Source: UBA8516 sp964434855 (GTDB lineage: Archaea; Thermoproteota; Nitrososphaeria; Nitrososphaerales; Nitrosopumilaceae). Taken from it: DNA of 19,779 nucleotides. The position numbers and the translations under genes are program-made. Under the pieces are notes generated by a model. That model did not search any database. It was not told where the DNA came from and saw only the letters and a program-made list of their open reading frames with translations. Where the stretch lies: positions 1 to 19,779 of the forward strand of contig CAYSWR010000025.1 in the NCBI GenBank assembly GCA_964434855.1, in the 5' to 3' direction. Of the stretch, positions 1 through 6,819 are shown in pieces (the first letter of the stretch is position 1; each line of letters begins with the position of its first letter).

Positions 1-39
1 TTTTATCACTTATTAATACATAAAATATTGGATAGTCAA

Positions 40-468
40 ATGACTCTAGATAAAGAGGGCAAGTTAGGCAGAATCTCACTTTTTGCAAAACATGCTTTCA
101 AGTACTATTTAGTTGGCGCAAGCGGTGTCTTGGTTAATTTGGGGGTTCTTTTTGCTTTGACTGAATTTGTTGGATTATGGTATCTCCTTTCTTCTACCAT
201 AGCAATCTATGTTTCAATCACATCCAATTTCTTTTTCAACAAAACTTGGACATTTAGGGATACTGCTATAAAACAAGGTGATTTTCTTATGTATGGAAAA
301 TTTATTTGCGTAAGTCTAGTTGGTATGGGAATACAACTGGGATTTAATTATATGTTTGTAGAAAAACTTTCAGTGTATTATCTTCTAGCTGCGTTGATGT
401 CTATTATGATTGCATCGTCAGTGAACTTTGTACTAAATCGTCGCTTAACGTTTGGAATTAAGCTCTAA
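40..468 (+). CDS. GtrA-family membrane protein
   Basis: This small polytopic membrane protein of about 142 residues resembles the GtrA/DPMS-associated family. Members are thought to help move or present polyprenyl-linked sugars across the membrane for cell-surface glycosylation. After a short charged N-terminus, four hydrophobic segments follow: the first around KYYLVGASGVLVNLGVLFAL, the second around YLLSSTIAIYVSITSNFFF, and two more in the second half. The family-typical N-F-x-F-N-K-x-W-T-F-R patch follows the second segment, and a related NFVLNRRLTF ends the last. I prefer the ATG at 40 to an in-frame TTG at 28, because an AT-rich TATA-like stretch (12-24) lies at about the leaderless distance. 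A glycosyltransferase partner would be expected upstream, outside the window. The family call is firm; the substrate is unknown. Confidence 0.85.
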   Translation: MTLDKEGKLGRISLFAKHAFKYYLVGASGVLVNLGVLFALTEFVGLWYLLSSTIAIYVSITSNFFFNKTWTFRDTAIKQGDFLMYGKFICVSLVGMGIQLGFNYMFVEKLSVYYLLAALMSIMIASSVNFVLNRRLTFGIKL

Positions 469-499
469 AATTAAAAAGTAACAAAGGATTTCTGATTTT

Positions 500-1243
500 A
501 TGAAACTTTCTGGGAAGGTCGCAATAGTTACAGGTGGTAGCCGTGGCATTGGAAAAGCTACTGCAAAAATGTTTGTGCAAGAAGGAGCGCATGTCACTAT
601 CACAGCAAAAGATCCAAATAGATTAGAAAAAGCAGCAAATGATATTGGGAATGTGTATTCCATACCAGGAGATATCAGAAACGAAAACGATGTTCAAAAT
701 GTTGTAAAAAAAACTGTAGGTAAATTTGGGAGAATTGACGTTCTGGTAAATAATGCAGGAGTTTTTCCTCAAGTTAAACCGTTACATCAAATTTCAGATA
801 AAGAATGGAATGAAGTAATTGATGTGAATTTAACGGGGCAGTTTCGTTTTACTAGAGCAGTCATACCATTTATGAAAAAAAATGGTGGTGCTATAATAAA
901 TGTAGCCTCTAATGCTGGACTCAAAGCGTTTGAAAATTTTGAAGCAGATGCATATACTGCGTCAAAAGGAGCGCTAGTACTGTTAACAAAAGCATGGGCC
1001 GTTGAATATGCAAAATATAAAATTCGTGTAAATTGTGTGTGCCCTGGAATGGTTGAGACGGATATGACAAAACCGTATCTAGATTCAGAATCAGCAAGAA
1101 AAATGGCTGTAGCAGAGCATCCTATTGGCAGAATAGGAACTGTAGATGACGTAGCAAAGGCAATTCTGTATTTTGCGTCAGATGACTCTTCATGGACTAC
1201 TGGCGCAGTTTTGGCATTGGATGGCGGAGCCTCTACTAAATAA
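500..1243 (+). CDS. SDR-family oxidoreductase (FabG-like)
   Basis: This is a classical short-chain dehydrogenase/reductase of 247 residues, the normal length, probably cytosolic and NAD(P)-dependent. The cofactor-binding TGGSRGIG is at residues 11-18 and the NNAG motif at 84-87. The catalytic tetrad is visible as N110, S137, Y152 and K156 (YTASK). The C-terminus ends in the typical ALDGGAS stretch. The closest general type is 3-oxoacyl-ACP reductase/FabG-like, but members of this subgroup act on many alcohols, sugars and acyl chains, so the substrate cannot be read from the sequence. It starts with ATG 31 nt after the GtrA-like gene and may be co-transcribed with it. No defects are visible. 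Confidence 0.93.
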   Translation: MKLSGKVAIVTGGSRGIGKATAKMFVQEGAHVTITAKDPNRLEKAANDIGNVYSIPGDIRNENDVQNVVKKTVGKFGRIDVLVNNAGVFPQVKPLHQISDKEWNEVIDVNLTGQFRFTRAVIPFMKKNGGAIINVASNAGLKAFENFEADAYTASKGALVLLTKAWAVEYAKYKIRVNCVCPGMVETDMTKPYLDSESARKMAVAEHPIGRIGTVDDVAKAILYFASDDSSWTTGAVLALDGGASTK

Positions 1244-1287
1244 GCCTCAGACCAATCAAATTAATACATCAGTACTGCACTTCCCCT

Positions 1288-1497
1288 GTGAATCCAAAGA
1301 AAAAGAAGCAATTAGAAATAATCGTGATGCTTTCTCTGATCTGGTTCGTCATTACCCTACCATTGCCATTTATCATAACAAATCCCAACGTAGCACAAGG
1401 CCAGCTATTCATAATTTTGCAGATTACTGCTATGATTTCCATCCCATTTGTCATACTAGCTGTTGCATGGACTCTCAAACCTGAGCTTACTACATAA
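1288..1497 (+). CDS. Small two-TM membrane protein
   Basis: This 69-residue protein has a basic N-terminus (PKKKKQ) and then two hydrophobic segments, around IIVMLSLIWFVITLPLPFII and LFIILQITAMISIPFVILAV. A short loop joins them, giving a hairpin membrane topology. I do not recognise a family. The GTG start is supported by a TATA-like stretch (TTAATACAT, 1261-1269) about 25 bp upstream, which fits a leaderless transcript. The gene converges with the CARF-HTH regulator and the two stop codons nearly touch. An overlapping longer frame on the same strand has no membrane character or promoter and is judged a shadow. Confidence 0.65.
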   Translation: MNPKKKKQLEIIVMLSLIWFVITLPLPFIITNPNVAQGQLFIILQITAMISIPFVILAVAWTLKPELTT

Positions 1498-1498
1498 G

Positions 1499-2263
1499 TC
1501 AAGTAAGAAATTCTTCTGCACCAAGTCCTTCTGGTGTAATTTTTATCCAGCGGTTTCTTCCTATTTGTTCAATTTCAACAAATTTCCAATCTCTCAAAAG
1601 AGGCTGGATTATGTTTTTATCAAGACTTGCAAATCTTGCCTGTTGGAAGTTCTCTTCTCTTGCATTTACTATTAAGATTCCTTTTTCATAAGCAAGCTCT
1701 GCCATCTCTTTTTTAGTTATCCTACCACCATGTTCTTTTATTATTTTTAATGCTTGAATAAGTACAGATTTTGGAGTATGAATTTCGTATGCTGGAAGCT
1801 GGACCAGTGTTTTTAGTCCAGAAGAAAGTTGAGCACCTTTGACAGTAGCATAATTTTTCGGTTCTGCATAGTAAGGTGTCAGTTTGTTTTTTCCCTTAAA
1901 CATCATACATGCCATCATGCATGCAATTGCTTGAATTTTTGATCCAGAAGAGACATTTACAAATATGTCGTTATCTTTTTCTTTTTGAACTATTTCTTTA
2001 ACAGATTTTAAGATCTTAAAAGGATCAAACCTATCTGAATATACTACTTGAACCTCGATCTTTTCTTTTTTTAGTTCAGTCTTGATCTTTTCCATATAAC
2101 CACGAGCTTTATCTTTTGATGGATCATCATGCATCAAAAGCCAGACCTTATCTGCCTTCATCTTTTTAGCTGAGAGCACTATCCTGTCTATCTCAAAGCC
2201 TACGGGGGCAATGTGTACACGCAAGTTTGCCAGACCAGTCATCATAGTATGTATAGTATGCAT
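1499..2263 (-). CDS. CARF-like / winged-helix regulator (DUF6293/HFX_2341 type)
   Basis: This 254-residue protein has two parts. The N-terminal Rossmann-like domain (about 14-150) carries HIAPVGFEIDRIV and a glycine/serine ligand loop, VNVSSGSK (102-109), that looks like the CARF-domain nucleotide-binding loop. The C-terminal half (about 165-250) looks like a winged helix. This is the layout of DUF6293/HFX_2341-type archaeal regulators and resembles Csa3-type CARF-HTH proteins. A role as a ligand-controlled transcription factor is inferred, with no CRISPR locus nearby. The start is uncertain. ATG codons occur at residues 1, 7 and 8, and the only TATA-like element (about 2277-2287) would place transcription start near 2256, favouring the ATG at 2245 or 2242. 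A 14-bp palindrome over this point suggests autoregulation. Confidence 0.78.
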   Translation of the reverse strand: MHTIHTMMTGLANLRVHIAPVGFEIDRIVLSAKKMKADKVWLLMHDDPSKDKARGYMEKIKTELKKEKIEVQVVYSDRFDPFKILKSVKEIVQKEKDNDIFVNVSSGSKIQAIACMMACMMFKGKNKLTPYYAEPKNYATVKGAQLSSGLKTLVQLPAYEIHTPKSVLIQALKIIKEHGGRITKKEMAELAYEKGILIVNAREENFQQARFASLDKNIIQPLLRDWKFVEIEQIGRNRWIKITPEGLGAEEFLT

Positions 2264-2267
2264 ACTA
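2254..2267. promoter_or_regulatory. Palindromic operator at CARF-HTH promoter
   Basis: TAGTATGCATACTA is a perfect 14-bp palindrome lying over the predicted transcription start of the CARF-HTH gene. The half-site ATAGTATG also occurs just next to it (2244-2251), giving a tandem plus inverted arrangement. This placement fits autorepression, which is an inference. Confidence 0.4.
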
Positions 2268-2274
2268 ATCTCAT

Positions 2275-2287
2275 CATATATAATAAT
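2275..2287. promoter_or_regulatory. Shared divergent TATA element
   Basis: CATATATAATAAT is AT-rich and nearly symmetrical. It sits about 26 bp from the predicted start of the CARF-HTH transcript on the minus strand and about 26 bp before an ATG on the plus strand (2309). One element may therefore serve both directions. Confidence 0.4.
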
Positions 2288-2308
2288 TCTGCAGTCTTAA
2301 ACCATAAC

Positions 2309-2392
2309 ATGAAAGCGGTTTGCAAGTTAGAAAAGGGAATAGAGATTCATGTATTTCCTGTAGTTAAATCAGTCTTTGAAGTAAAAGAATAA
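2309..2392 (+). CDS. Possible 27-residue microprotein
   Basis: This short frame, MKAVCKLEKGIEIHVFPVVK onward, begins two bases after the leaderless start predicted from the TATA element at 2275-2287, divergent from the CARF-HTH gene. It is basic and beta-prone, and ends about 11 bp before the convergent secreted-protein gene. I recognise no family. Support comes only from promoter spacing, so it may be spurious. Confidence 0.28.
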   Translation: MKAVCKLEKGIEIHVFPVVKSVFEVKE

Positions 2393-2403
2393 TTTCTAAA
2401 ATT

Positions 2404-3597
2404 CTATTGTGTGACTTTGTAAATGGCTTTTGATGATTGCACAAGCGGTAGTGGATTATCAAGAGATCTCCAGACAAAAGTTTCTATGGTATATGTACCA
2501 GACTCAGTGGGAGACCAAGACTGCGACACACTAAGTTTTTGATTTATTGTAATAGAACCCTTAAACCATGAAAGTGTTACAACAGTACTAGTAGAATCCT
2601 TTACTTGAACAAGATAAACAAAGGGTTGTTCATAATCTTGTTTGTTTTCAATTTCTGCAACTACTTGTAGCTGTTGTCCTAACATTGGTTCTTGTATTGT
2701 CATCCCTAAACTGTCTGTCAAAATTACATTTTCAAGTGTGACTTTGTCAGCTGATGGCGTATTGGATGAAAGTACAGATTCTGTTATTATGTCAAAGTCA
2801 TCATTGATGTTATATGGTGATGGTAATGTATGATCTATATATTTTGCATATACTCTGTCATCTAAAATTGCATGCAGTCTGTTTCCACTAGACTTATCAT
2901 ATGATGTAAAGGAGATATTTGCTACAAAAATACCAGAATTTTCACTTGTCTCTGTTGCATCGACAGTTATTCCAGCTACGTCAGAATCTGATGATATTTC
3001 AACTTGAACGGTGTCGCTTGCTTCTGGATTTAGATTCATGTCAGGATCAACAATCTGTATATTTGCTGTCTCATGTAGAAGATATGATGGTTTGTCAAGA
3101 CTGATTTTACCTTCATTCCAACCTATCTGTGCACTTTGTGTGAGAACCACGCCGTCTGCAAACTCAAATGATATGGTAATTCCATCATCTCTGTCTGCTT
3201 CTAGAAAACCACTTGTTGGACCTGTACCAATAGTTCTTGGTCGGGTGTCTATTTTACCATCTCCATTGGCATCATGTAAAAATCCAGTTAGTATTATTTC
3301 ACCAGTGAAGACTCCACTGTTTTTTGAGGTTTCTACTAACTTGTATGGTTCAAGATGATGTTCACCTGTTGATATTTTAATAAGGTGACCCTCTTGGTCT
3401 CCAATTGAGTCTATTCCATTTTTATCTTCATTCCAGCTTGGTGCGTTTATTGTGATTCCAACTTTGTCTGTCCAGCTATAAACTTGTTTATCAGTAGTAA
3501 TAGGAGCATATGGATTGTAATAATCAGGTATTGGCTCTGCACTTGCTGAAGTAAATAAAAATGCAAAAAGTAAGAGTGATATTTGATATTTGTTCAT
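2404..3597 (-). CDS. Secreted Ig-like-repeat surface protein
   Basis: This 397-residue extracellular protein starts with a clear signal peptide (NKYQISLLLFAFLFTSASA). Two related beta-sandwich modules follow, at about 35-110 and 165-235. Each begins with a DK-x-x-Y segment and ends with a near-identical hallmark, ETSKNSGVFTGEI or ETSENSGIFVANI. The second module holds DPDMNLNP, as in the Ca-binding-like Ig domains of thaumarchaeal S-layer and adhesion proteins. A third module at the C-terminus (about 285-390) looks like a CARDB/Ig-like domain. There is no C-terminal TM helix or PEFG sorting tail, so it is probably secreted or bound to the S-layer. Its ATG overlaps the stop of the hemerythrin gene (ATGA), which places it last in a three-gene operon. 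A structural or adhesive role is inferred. Confidence 0.8.
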   Translation of the reverse strand: MNKYQISLLLFAFLFTSASAEPIPDYYNPYAPITTDKQVYSWTDKVGITINAPSWNEDKNGIDSIGDQEGHLIKISTGEHHLEPYKLVETSKNSGVFTGEIILTGFLHDANGDGKIDTRPRTIGTGPTSGFLEADRDDGITISFEFADGVVLTQSAQIGWNEGKISLDKPSYLLHETANIQIVDPDMNLNPEASDTVQVEISSDSDVAGITVDATETSENSGIFVANISFTSYDKSSGNRLHAILDDRVYAKYIDHTLPSPYNINDDFDIITESVLSSNTPSADKVTLENVILTDSLGMTIQEPMLGQQLQVVAEIENKQDYEQPFVYLVQVKDSTSTVVTLSWFKGSITINQKLSVSQSWSPTESGTYTIETFVWRSLDNPLPLVQSSKAIYKVTQ

Positions 3598-4139
3598 GAT
3601 TCTTTCATCCAGGATTTTTCCTCAAGTAGAGTGATTGATTTTATCATATCGTCAATTTTGGTTGTAATAGCAGTAACTGATCTAAACTCTTCATACATCA
3701 TATTTTCTTCTTCTGCTGAAAGGATCTCTTTTTCTGCAACATCAAAAAATTGTTCTTCTTTTGTAATGTGATCGTTTAGGTATATGGCGTATGTTCTAAG
3801 AAATCTTGCTACTGGTTCTCTTGCATCCTGACCCTGCTTCCATCTTTGTAGATGAGTAGCTACACTTCTTGCTATTCTGCGGCCAAACTCGTGCTCTATC
3901 ATGAATGCTCTAATTTCCTTTTTGAGAGAATCATAGCTTGCAACGCATGGAAAGTATGCATCTTCTTCTTTTGCATAATGTATTGCGTCTAAAAATTCTG
4001 CCATAATTACTGTGATTTGCTCAATGTCTGAAAATGGGATGTCTTTTCCTTCATAGAGTTCCTTGTAACACTTTGTGATTACCTTTTCTAGTCGCCTGAT
4101 CTGGATGTGATCCTGCCTAAGAGAGTTTGTTGCGCTCAT
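3594..4139 (-). CDS. Hemerythrin-domain (HHE) protein
   Basis: This 181-residue soluble four-helix protein of the hemerythrin/HHE family binds a di-iron centre used for O2, NO or redox sensing or for iron handling. The expected ligand set is visible: H11 (RQDHIQI), H54 and E58 (HYAKEED), H83 (IEHEFGRR), and H124 and E128 (NDHITKEEQ). About 40 residues of extra helix follow the domain. It overlaps the preceding metallophosphoesterase by 4 nt and the following secreted protein by 4 nt, so the three are almost certainly one translationally coupled operon. The exact role is unknown. Confidence 0.88.
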   Translation of the reverse strand: MSATNSLRQDHIQIRRLEKVITKCYKELYEGKDIPFSDIEQITVIMAEFLDAIHYAKEEDAYFPCVASYDSLKKEIRAFMIEHEFGRRIARSVATHLQRWKQGQDAREPVARFLRTYAIYLNDHITKEEQFFDVAEKEILSAEEENMMYEEFRSVTAITTKIDDMIKSITLLEEKSWMKES

Positions 4140-4972
4140 TCCACTGTAAAAAGAGTTACTTTCTTGGGATTATATTGAACTATACCAAAGTGCGGTTTTG
4201 GCGCACCCACTCCGTAATATCCGCTTGGCCCACCAAGACCTAGTCGTATTAGATAATTATTGGATTTTTCAATCTCAATTTCTTTTTTTTCAAGTACAAA
4301 ATCTAAAACTTTTTCACGAGTTACTTTAAGCTTGGAAAAAATATCATGAATTTGTTCATTTTGAACTAAAACGGCTTCTTGGTGTTGATGACCACACAGA
4401 ATTACAAAGTTGTCAAGAAAGTTTTTTCCTTCATCAAATGCAGATGATGCATTGTAGTGATATCCGGAATAGCTAAAGAACTCAAACTCTTCGTCAGAGA
4501 GTCTCTGCCATGTTCTTTGGTATAACCATGTTTCTTCATCATATGCATTTTTTGGTATTATTTTCTGTGGATCAAGTGGTCCGCCATGAACGCAAACAAT
4601 TTTGTTTTTTGTATCAATGAATTGTTGTTGACCAAAAGTGTTGTCTTTGTTTTGTACAAAAAATGCAAGATCATCATCTTTTAATGCCTGGTGTGCTGTC
4701 CAACTTTCAATTGAGCTTCCACTTACTGGTCGTTTGTACAAAAATGCCTCATCATGGTTTCCCATGACAGATATGATTGGATAATTTTTCTGCAAAAATT
4801 CTAGTCTTGCAAGAACTTGTTTTGGAGCACTGCCTCGCTCAAGCAGGTCTCCAAGATTTATTATTCTGTCAAAACTGCCATATTTTTTTGTAAAATCATC
4901 ACTTGATACAACTTCTAAAATGGTTTCCAGGGCATCGATATCTGCGTGTATATCAGAAAAAACTAGATCCAA
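4136..4972 (-). CDS. Calcineurin-like metallophosphoesterase
   Basis: This 278-residue protein has all the blocks of the calcineurin-like phosphoesterase fold: D7 and H9 (SDIHAD), GDLLERG from residue 41, GNHDE from residue 71, H129 in VHGG, and GHQH at 194-197. It should bind two metal ions and cleave phosphomonoesters or diesters. The substrate could be a protein phosphate, a dinucleotide or a cyclic nucleotide. The start is TTG, because an in-frame TAG lies just upstream and no other start codon is available. It is the first gene of the operon with the hemerythrin and secreted-protein genes (ATGA overlap) and begins 20 nt after the stop of the CFI-box gene, so read-through from that gene is possible. 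Confidence 0.88.
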   Translation of the reverse strand: MDLVFSDIHADIDALETILEVVSSDDFTKKYGSFDRIINLGDLLERGSAPKQVLARLEFLQKNYPIISVMGNHDEAFLYKRPVSGSSIESWTAHQALKDDDLAFFVQNKDNTFGQQQFIDTKNKIVCVHGGPLDPQKIIPKNAYDEETWLYQRTWQRLSDEEFEFFSYSGYHYNASSAFDEGKNFLDNFVILCGHQHQEAVLVQNEQIHDIFSKLKVTREKVLDFVLEKKEIEIEKSNNYLIRLGLGGPSGYYGVGAPKPHFGIVQYNPKKVTLFTVE

Positions 4973-4992
4973 TGTTTCTGTATTGTTCTAGC

Positions 4993-6267
4993 TTAATTTC
5001 TAACTTTATGTATGCGTTTGTTTTTGGTAAATGAATTTAATTTTACTAAAACAATAGCTGGGGCTACAAAATACATGCCTGCATTAAGCAGGATTATTCC
5101 AATTCCATAGGTAATCATTTCAGACTCAGAATCAATGTTTAGATAGTTTAGAATTGAAAGTGTCGAAATTAATGGTGTAATGGTTGCCTTTACCACTTCT
5201 TTGAAGACTGGATTTTGCCTTTCCCAATCTGCCACAGTAGGACTAAAGGAATAGTAGACTGAATTAAACCCAGCCATAAATGTGGAACCTGAATTTGTCT
5301 TTAGAAGGGCATTGTCACGTAGTTCTCTGAGTAGCTGAACCTGTGGTGCCATCTCAGATCCAAATGCTGCTGTAGCTATAAGACAGCCGTTTTTTGGAGA
5401 TGGTGTTGTGGTTTCTATTTTTTCATCTGGATTTGCCGTTGTGACCTCCTCGTCTTTAGGTTCTTCTATTGGTTTAGTTTCTTCAGTTTCTTCTACTGGT
5501 TCTTCTATTGTTTCATCTGGAGCAGGTGGCTCTGCATTCTCCTGATGTGGAAGCTTTCCTAAGACAGCTTTAGCTTGACGTATTTCATCATCGCTGTATC
5601 CTAATTGTTTTAGTTCATTTTCAAAGGTTTGTTCACTAATTACACCTTCCTTGTAAAGGTCCATTAGAGTTTGATCAAGACGAAGACCTTCAGGCTCTGT
5701 AGGAGGTGTGCCTTCAGTTACTGTAAATTTTAGTGTCTTGATAAAATATGGCTCGTCAGGTTTTGTTTTAGTTGCCCATGCAAATTTTATTTCATATTCA
5801 CCTGTTGGCTGGCTCTTTGTATTACAGACATCTGAATAGCTTTGTTGTACTTTGGAATTTACTATAATATCACAGACGCTGTGTGGCAATCCACTTAGAT
5901 AGACTGGCTTTGGATTTGTCAAGCTAAAAAGTGCAAATGTAATAGTCTTGTCTGCAAAGTTTTTTTTCTGTGCATCTTCGTATGTGTAAATTGGAAAACA
6001 CATCTCTGTACCACACTGGCTTGGTACATTAGTTCCAACAGCAGCCGCTGCAAATGGCAGATACAGGTAAAAATCAGGATATGGATATGGCTCGTCTGAG
6101 ATATCTGGAAAGTTTGAAACTGTAATTGTTATTTTGGTTCCAGGTGGTCCAGAAGTTGGTGTCATTGTTATTTCAGGTTCTCTTAGGTGACTGCCATCAT
6201 ATACTGCCCAAGCTGGACTAAATGGTATGAGTAAAAGTAATAGTGTAAAAGCTAGAAGCTTTTTCAA
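4993..6267 (-). CDS. Secreted/membrane protein with CFI-box C-terminal region
   Basis: This 424-residue protein has a signal peptide (about 1-21), then an Ig-like beta domain with four cysteines (about 30-185). A short helical SHOCT-like segment (about 195-232) follows, then a long Pro/Glu/Thr-rich linker (240-292). The CFI-box-CTERM region starts with CLIATAAFGS at 295-304, followed by the usual LLRELRDN and an FNSVYYSFSP-W stretch. Two hydrophobic helices (about 355-412) and a basic tail end the protein. It is probably anchored in the membrane facing outward. The family occurs in archaea with unknown function. The start is TTG, with TATA-like ATTTAAC (6287-6293, read on the minus strand) about 23 bp upstream, so it is leaderless. 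The transposon insertion lies only about 40 bp upstream of the start. Confidence 0.82.
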   Translation of the reverse strand: MKKLLAFTLLLLLIPFSPAWAVYDGSHLREPEITMTPTSGPPGTKITITVSNFPDISDEPYPYPDFYLYLPFAAAAVGTNVPSQCGTEMCFPIYTYEDAQKKNFADKTITFALFSLTNPKPVYLSGLPHSVCDIIVNSKVQQSYSDVCNTKSQPTGEYEIKFAWATKTKPDEPYFIKTLKFTVTEGTPPTEPEGLRLDQTLMDLYKEGVISEQTFENELKQLGYSDDEIRQAKAVLGKLPHQENAEPPAPDETIEEPVEETEETKPIEEPKDEEVTTANPDEKIETTTPSPKNGCLIATAAFGSEMAPQVQLLRELRDNALLKTNSGSTFMAGFNSVYYSFSPTVADWERQNPVFKEVVKATITPLISTLSILNYLNIDSESEMITYGIGIILLNAGMYFVAPAIVLVKLNSFTKNKRIHKVRN

Positions 6268-6305
6268 ATCTGATGTGATCTTTGGTATTTAACTAATAAG
6301 AATTC

Positions 6306-6313
6306 CGATTTAT
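6306..6313. repeat. Target-site duplication, left copy
   Basis: CGATTTAT directly abuts the outer edge of the left terminal inverted repeat and recurs in the same orientation at 19725-19732, directly abutting the right one. This is what an insertion with 8-bp staggered cuts leaves behind. Confidence 0.85.
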
Positions 6314-6392
6314 CACACTGTTCAATCTTAGGATCATTTGATGGATTTTCTCTTGCTGTTCATTTAGGGGTTTGAAGTGTTAAGTTAGGGAG
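6314..6392 (+). repeat. Left terminal inverted repeat
   Basis: The outer block CACACTGTTCAATCTTAGGA (6314-6333) and an inner 46-bp block (6347-6392) are each identical to the reverse complement of the right end. The 13 bp between them (6334-6346) match at only 4 of 13 positions, although the length is conserved. Confidence 0.88.
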
Positions 6393-6448
6393 TTATTTTA
6401 GGTTCTATCAAATCTGCGTCGGTTTTTCTCCTTGTCAAAAGTCGTCGG

Positions 6449-6742
6449 TTATGTTTTGTAGACATTTAGTGATTCTCTAATTTTACTAGCATAAGATTCA
6501 ACTATTTCGAAAATCTCGTTTGTTTCATCAGTAGATACATCACGTTTGTATTGTCCTATAATCATACCAGATGCCATGCCAGTCAGATAACCTATTGTTT
6601 CACCATATAGAAATTCAAACTCATTATGTTCTATTTTCCATATTTTATTCAGTCGTGGCGTATGTTTTTGGTCAGTCTTTATTGAAATGTAATCTTCGAT
6701 GATTTCTTCAAATTCTTTACGAAATTGACGATCTAATGTCAA
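6449..6742 (-). CDS. Unknown 97-residue helical protein
   Basis: This small, charged, mainly helical protein contains one Gly/Ala/Met-rich segment (around YLTGMASGMIIGQYK) that is too weak to be a clear membrane helix. I do not recognise it. The start is TTG; an in-frame stop lies upstream and no ATG is available near the N-terminus. It is the first cargo gene inside the left end and is transcribed divergently from the deaminase gene, with only 77 bp between the starts. Its position suggests a possible regulator or inhibitor of the deaminase, but nothing in the sequence shows this. Its 3' end runs towards the terminal repeat through a T-rich tract on its strand. Confidence 0.55.
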   Translation of the reverse strand: MTLDRQFRKEFEEIIEDYISIKTDQKHTPRLNKIWKIEHNEFEFLYGETIGYLTGMASGMIIGQYKRDVSTDETNEIFEIVESYASKIRESLNVYKT

Positions 6743-6819
6743 GAAATTATTTAGAACGCCTTAGATTAAAAATAGTTCTTTTAAGCAAGTTCTATAGATT
6801 GTTTTTCAAGACAACGGAC

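Noticed and set aside
1173..1484. Overlapping 103-residue plus-strand frame
   Set aside because: It overlaps the SDR gene end and the two-TM gene in another frame and has no promoter or protein-like pattern.
6736..6819. 28-residue N-terminal extension of the deaminase
   Set aside because: The basic leader is unlike the family, the ATG lies inside the start of the divergent gene, and homology begins at the ATG at 6820.
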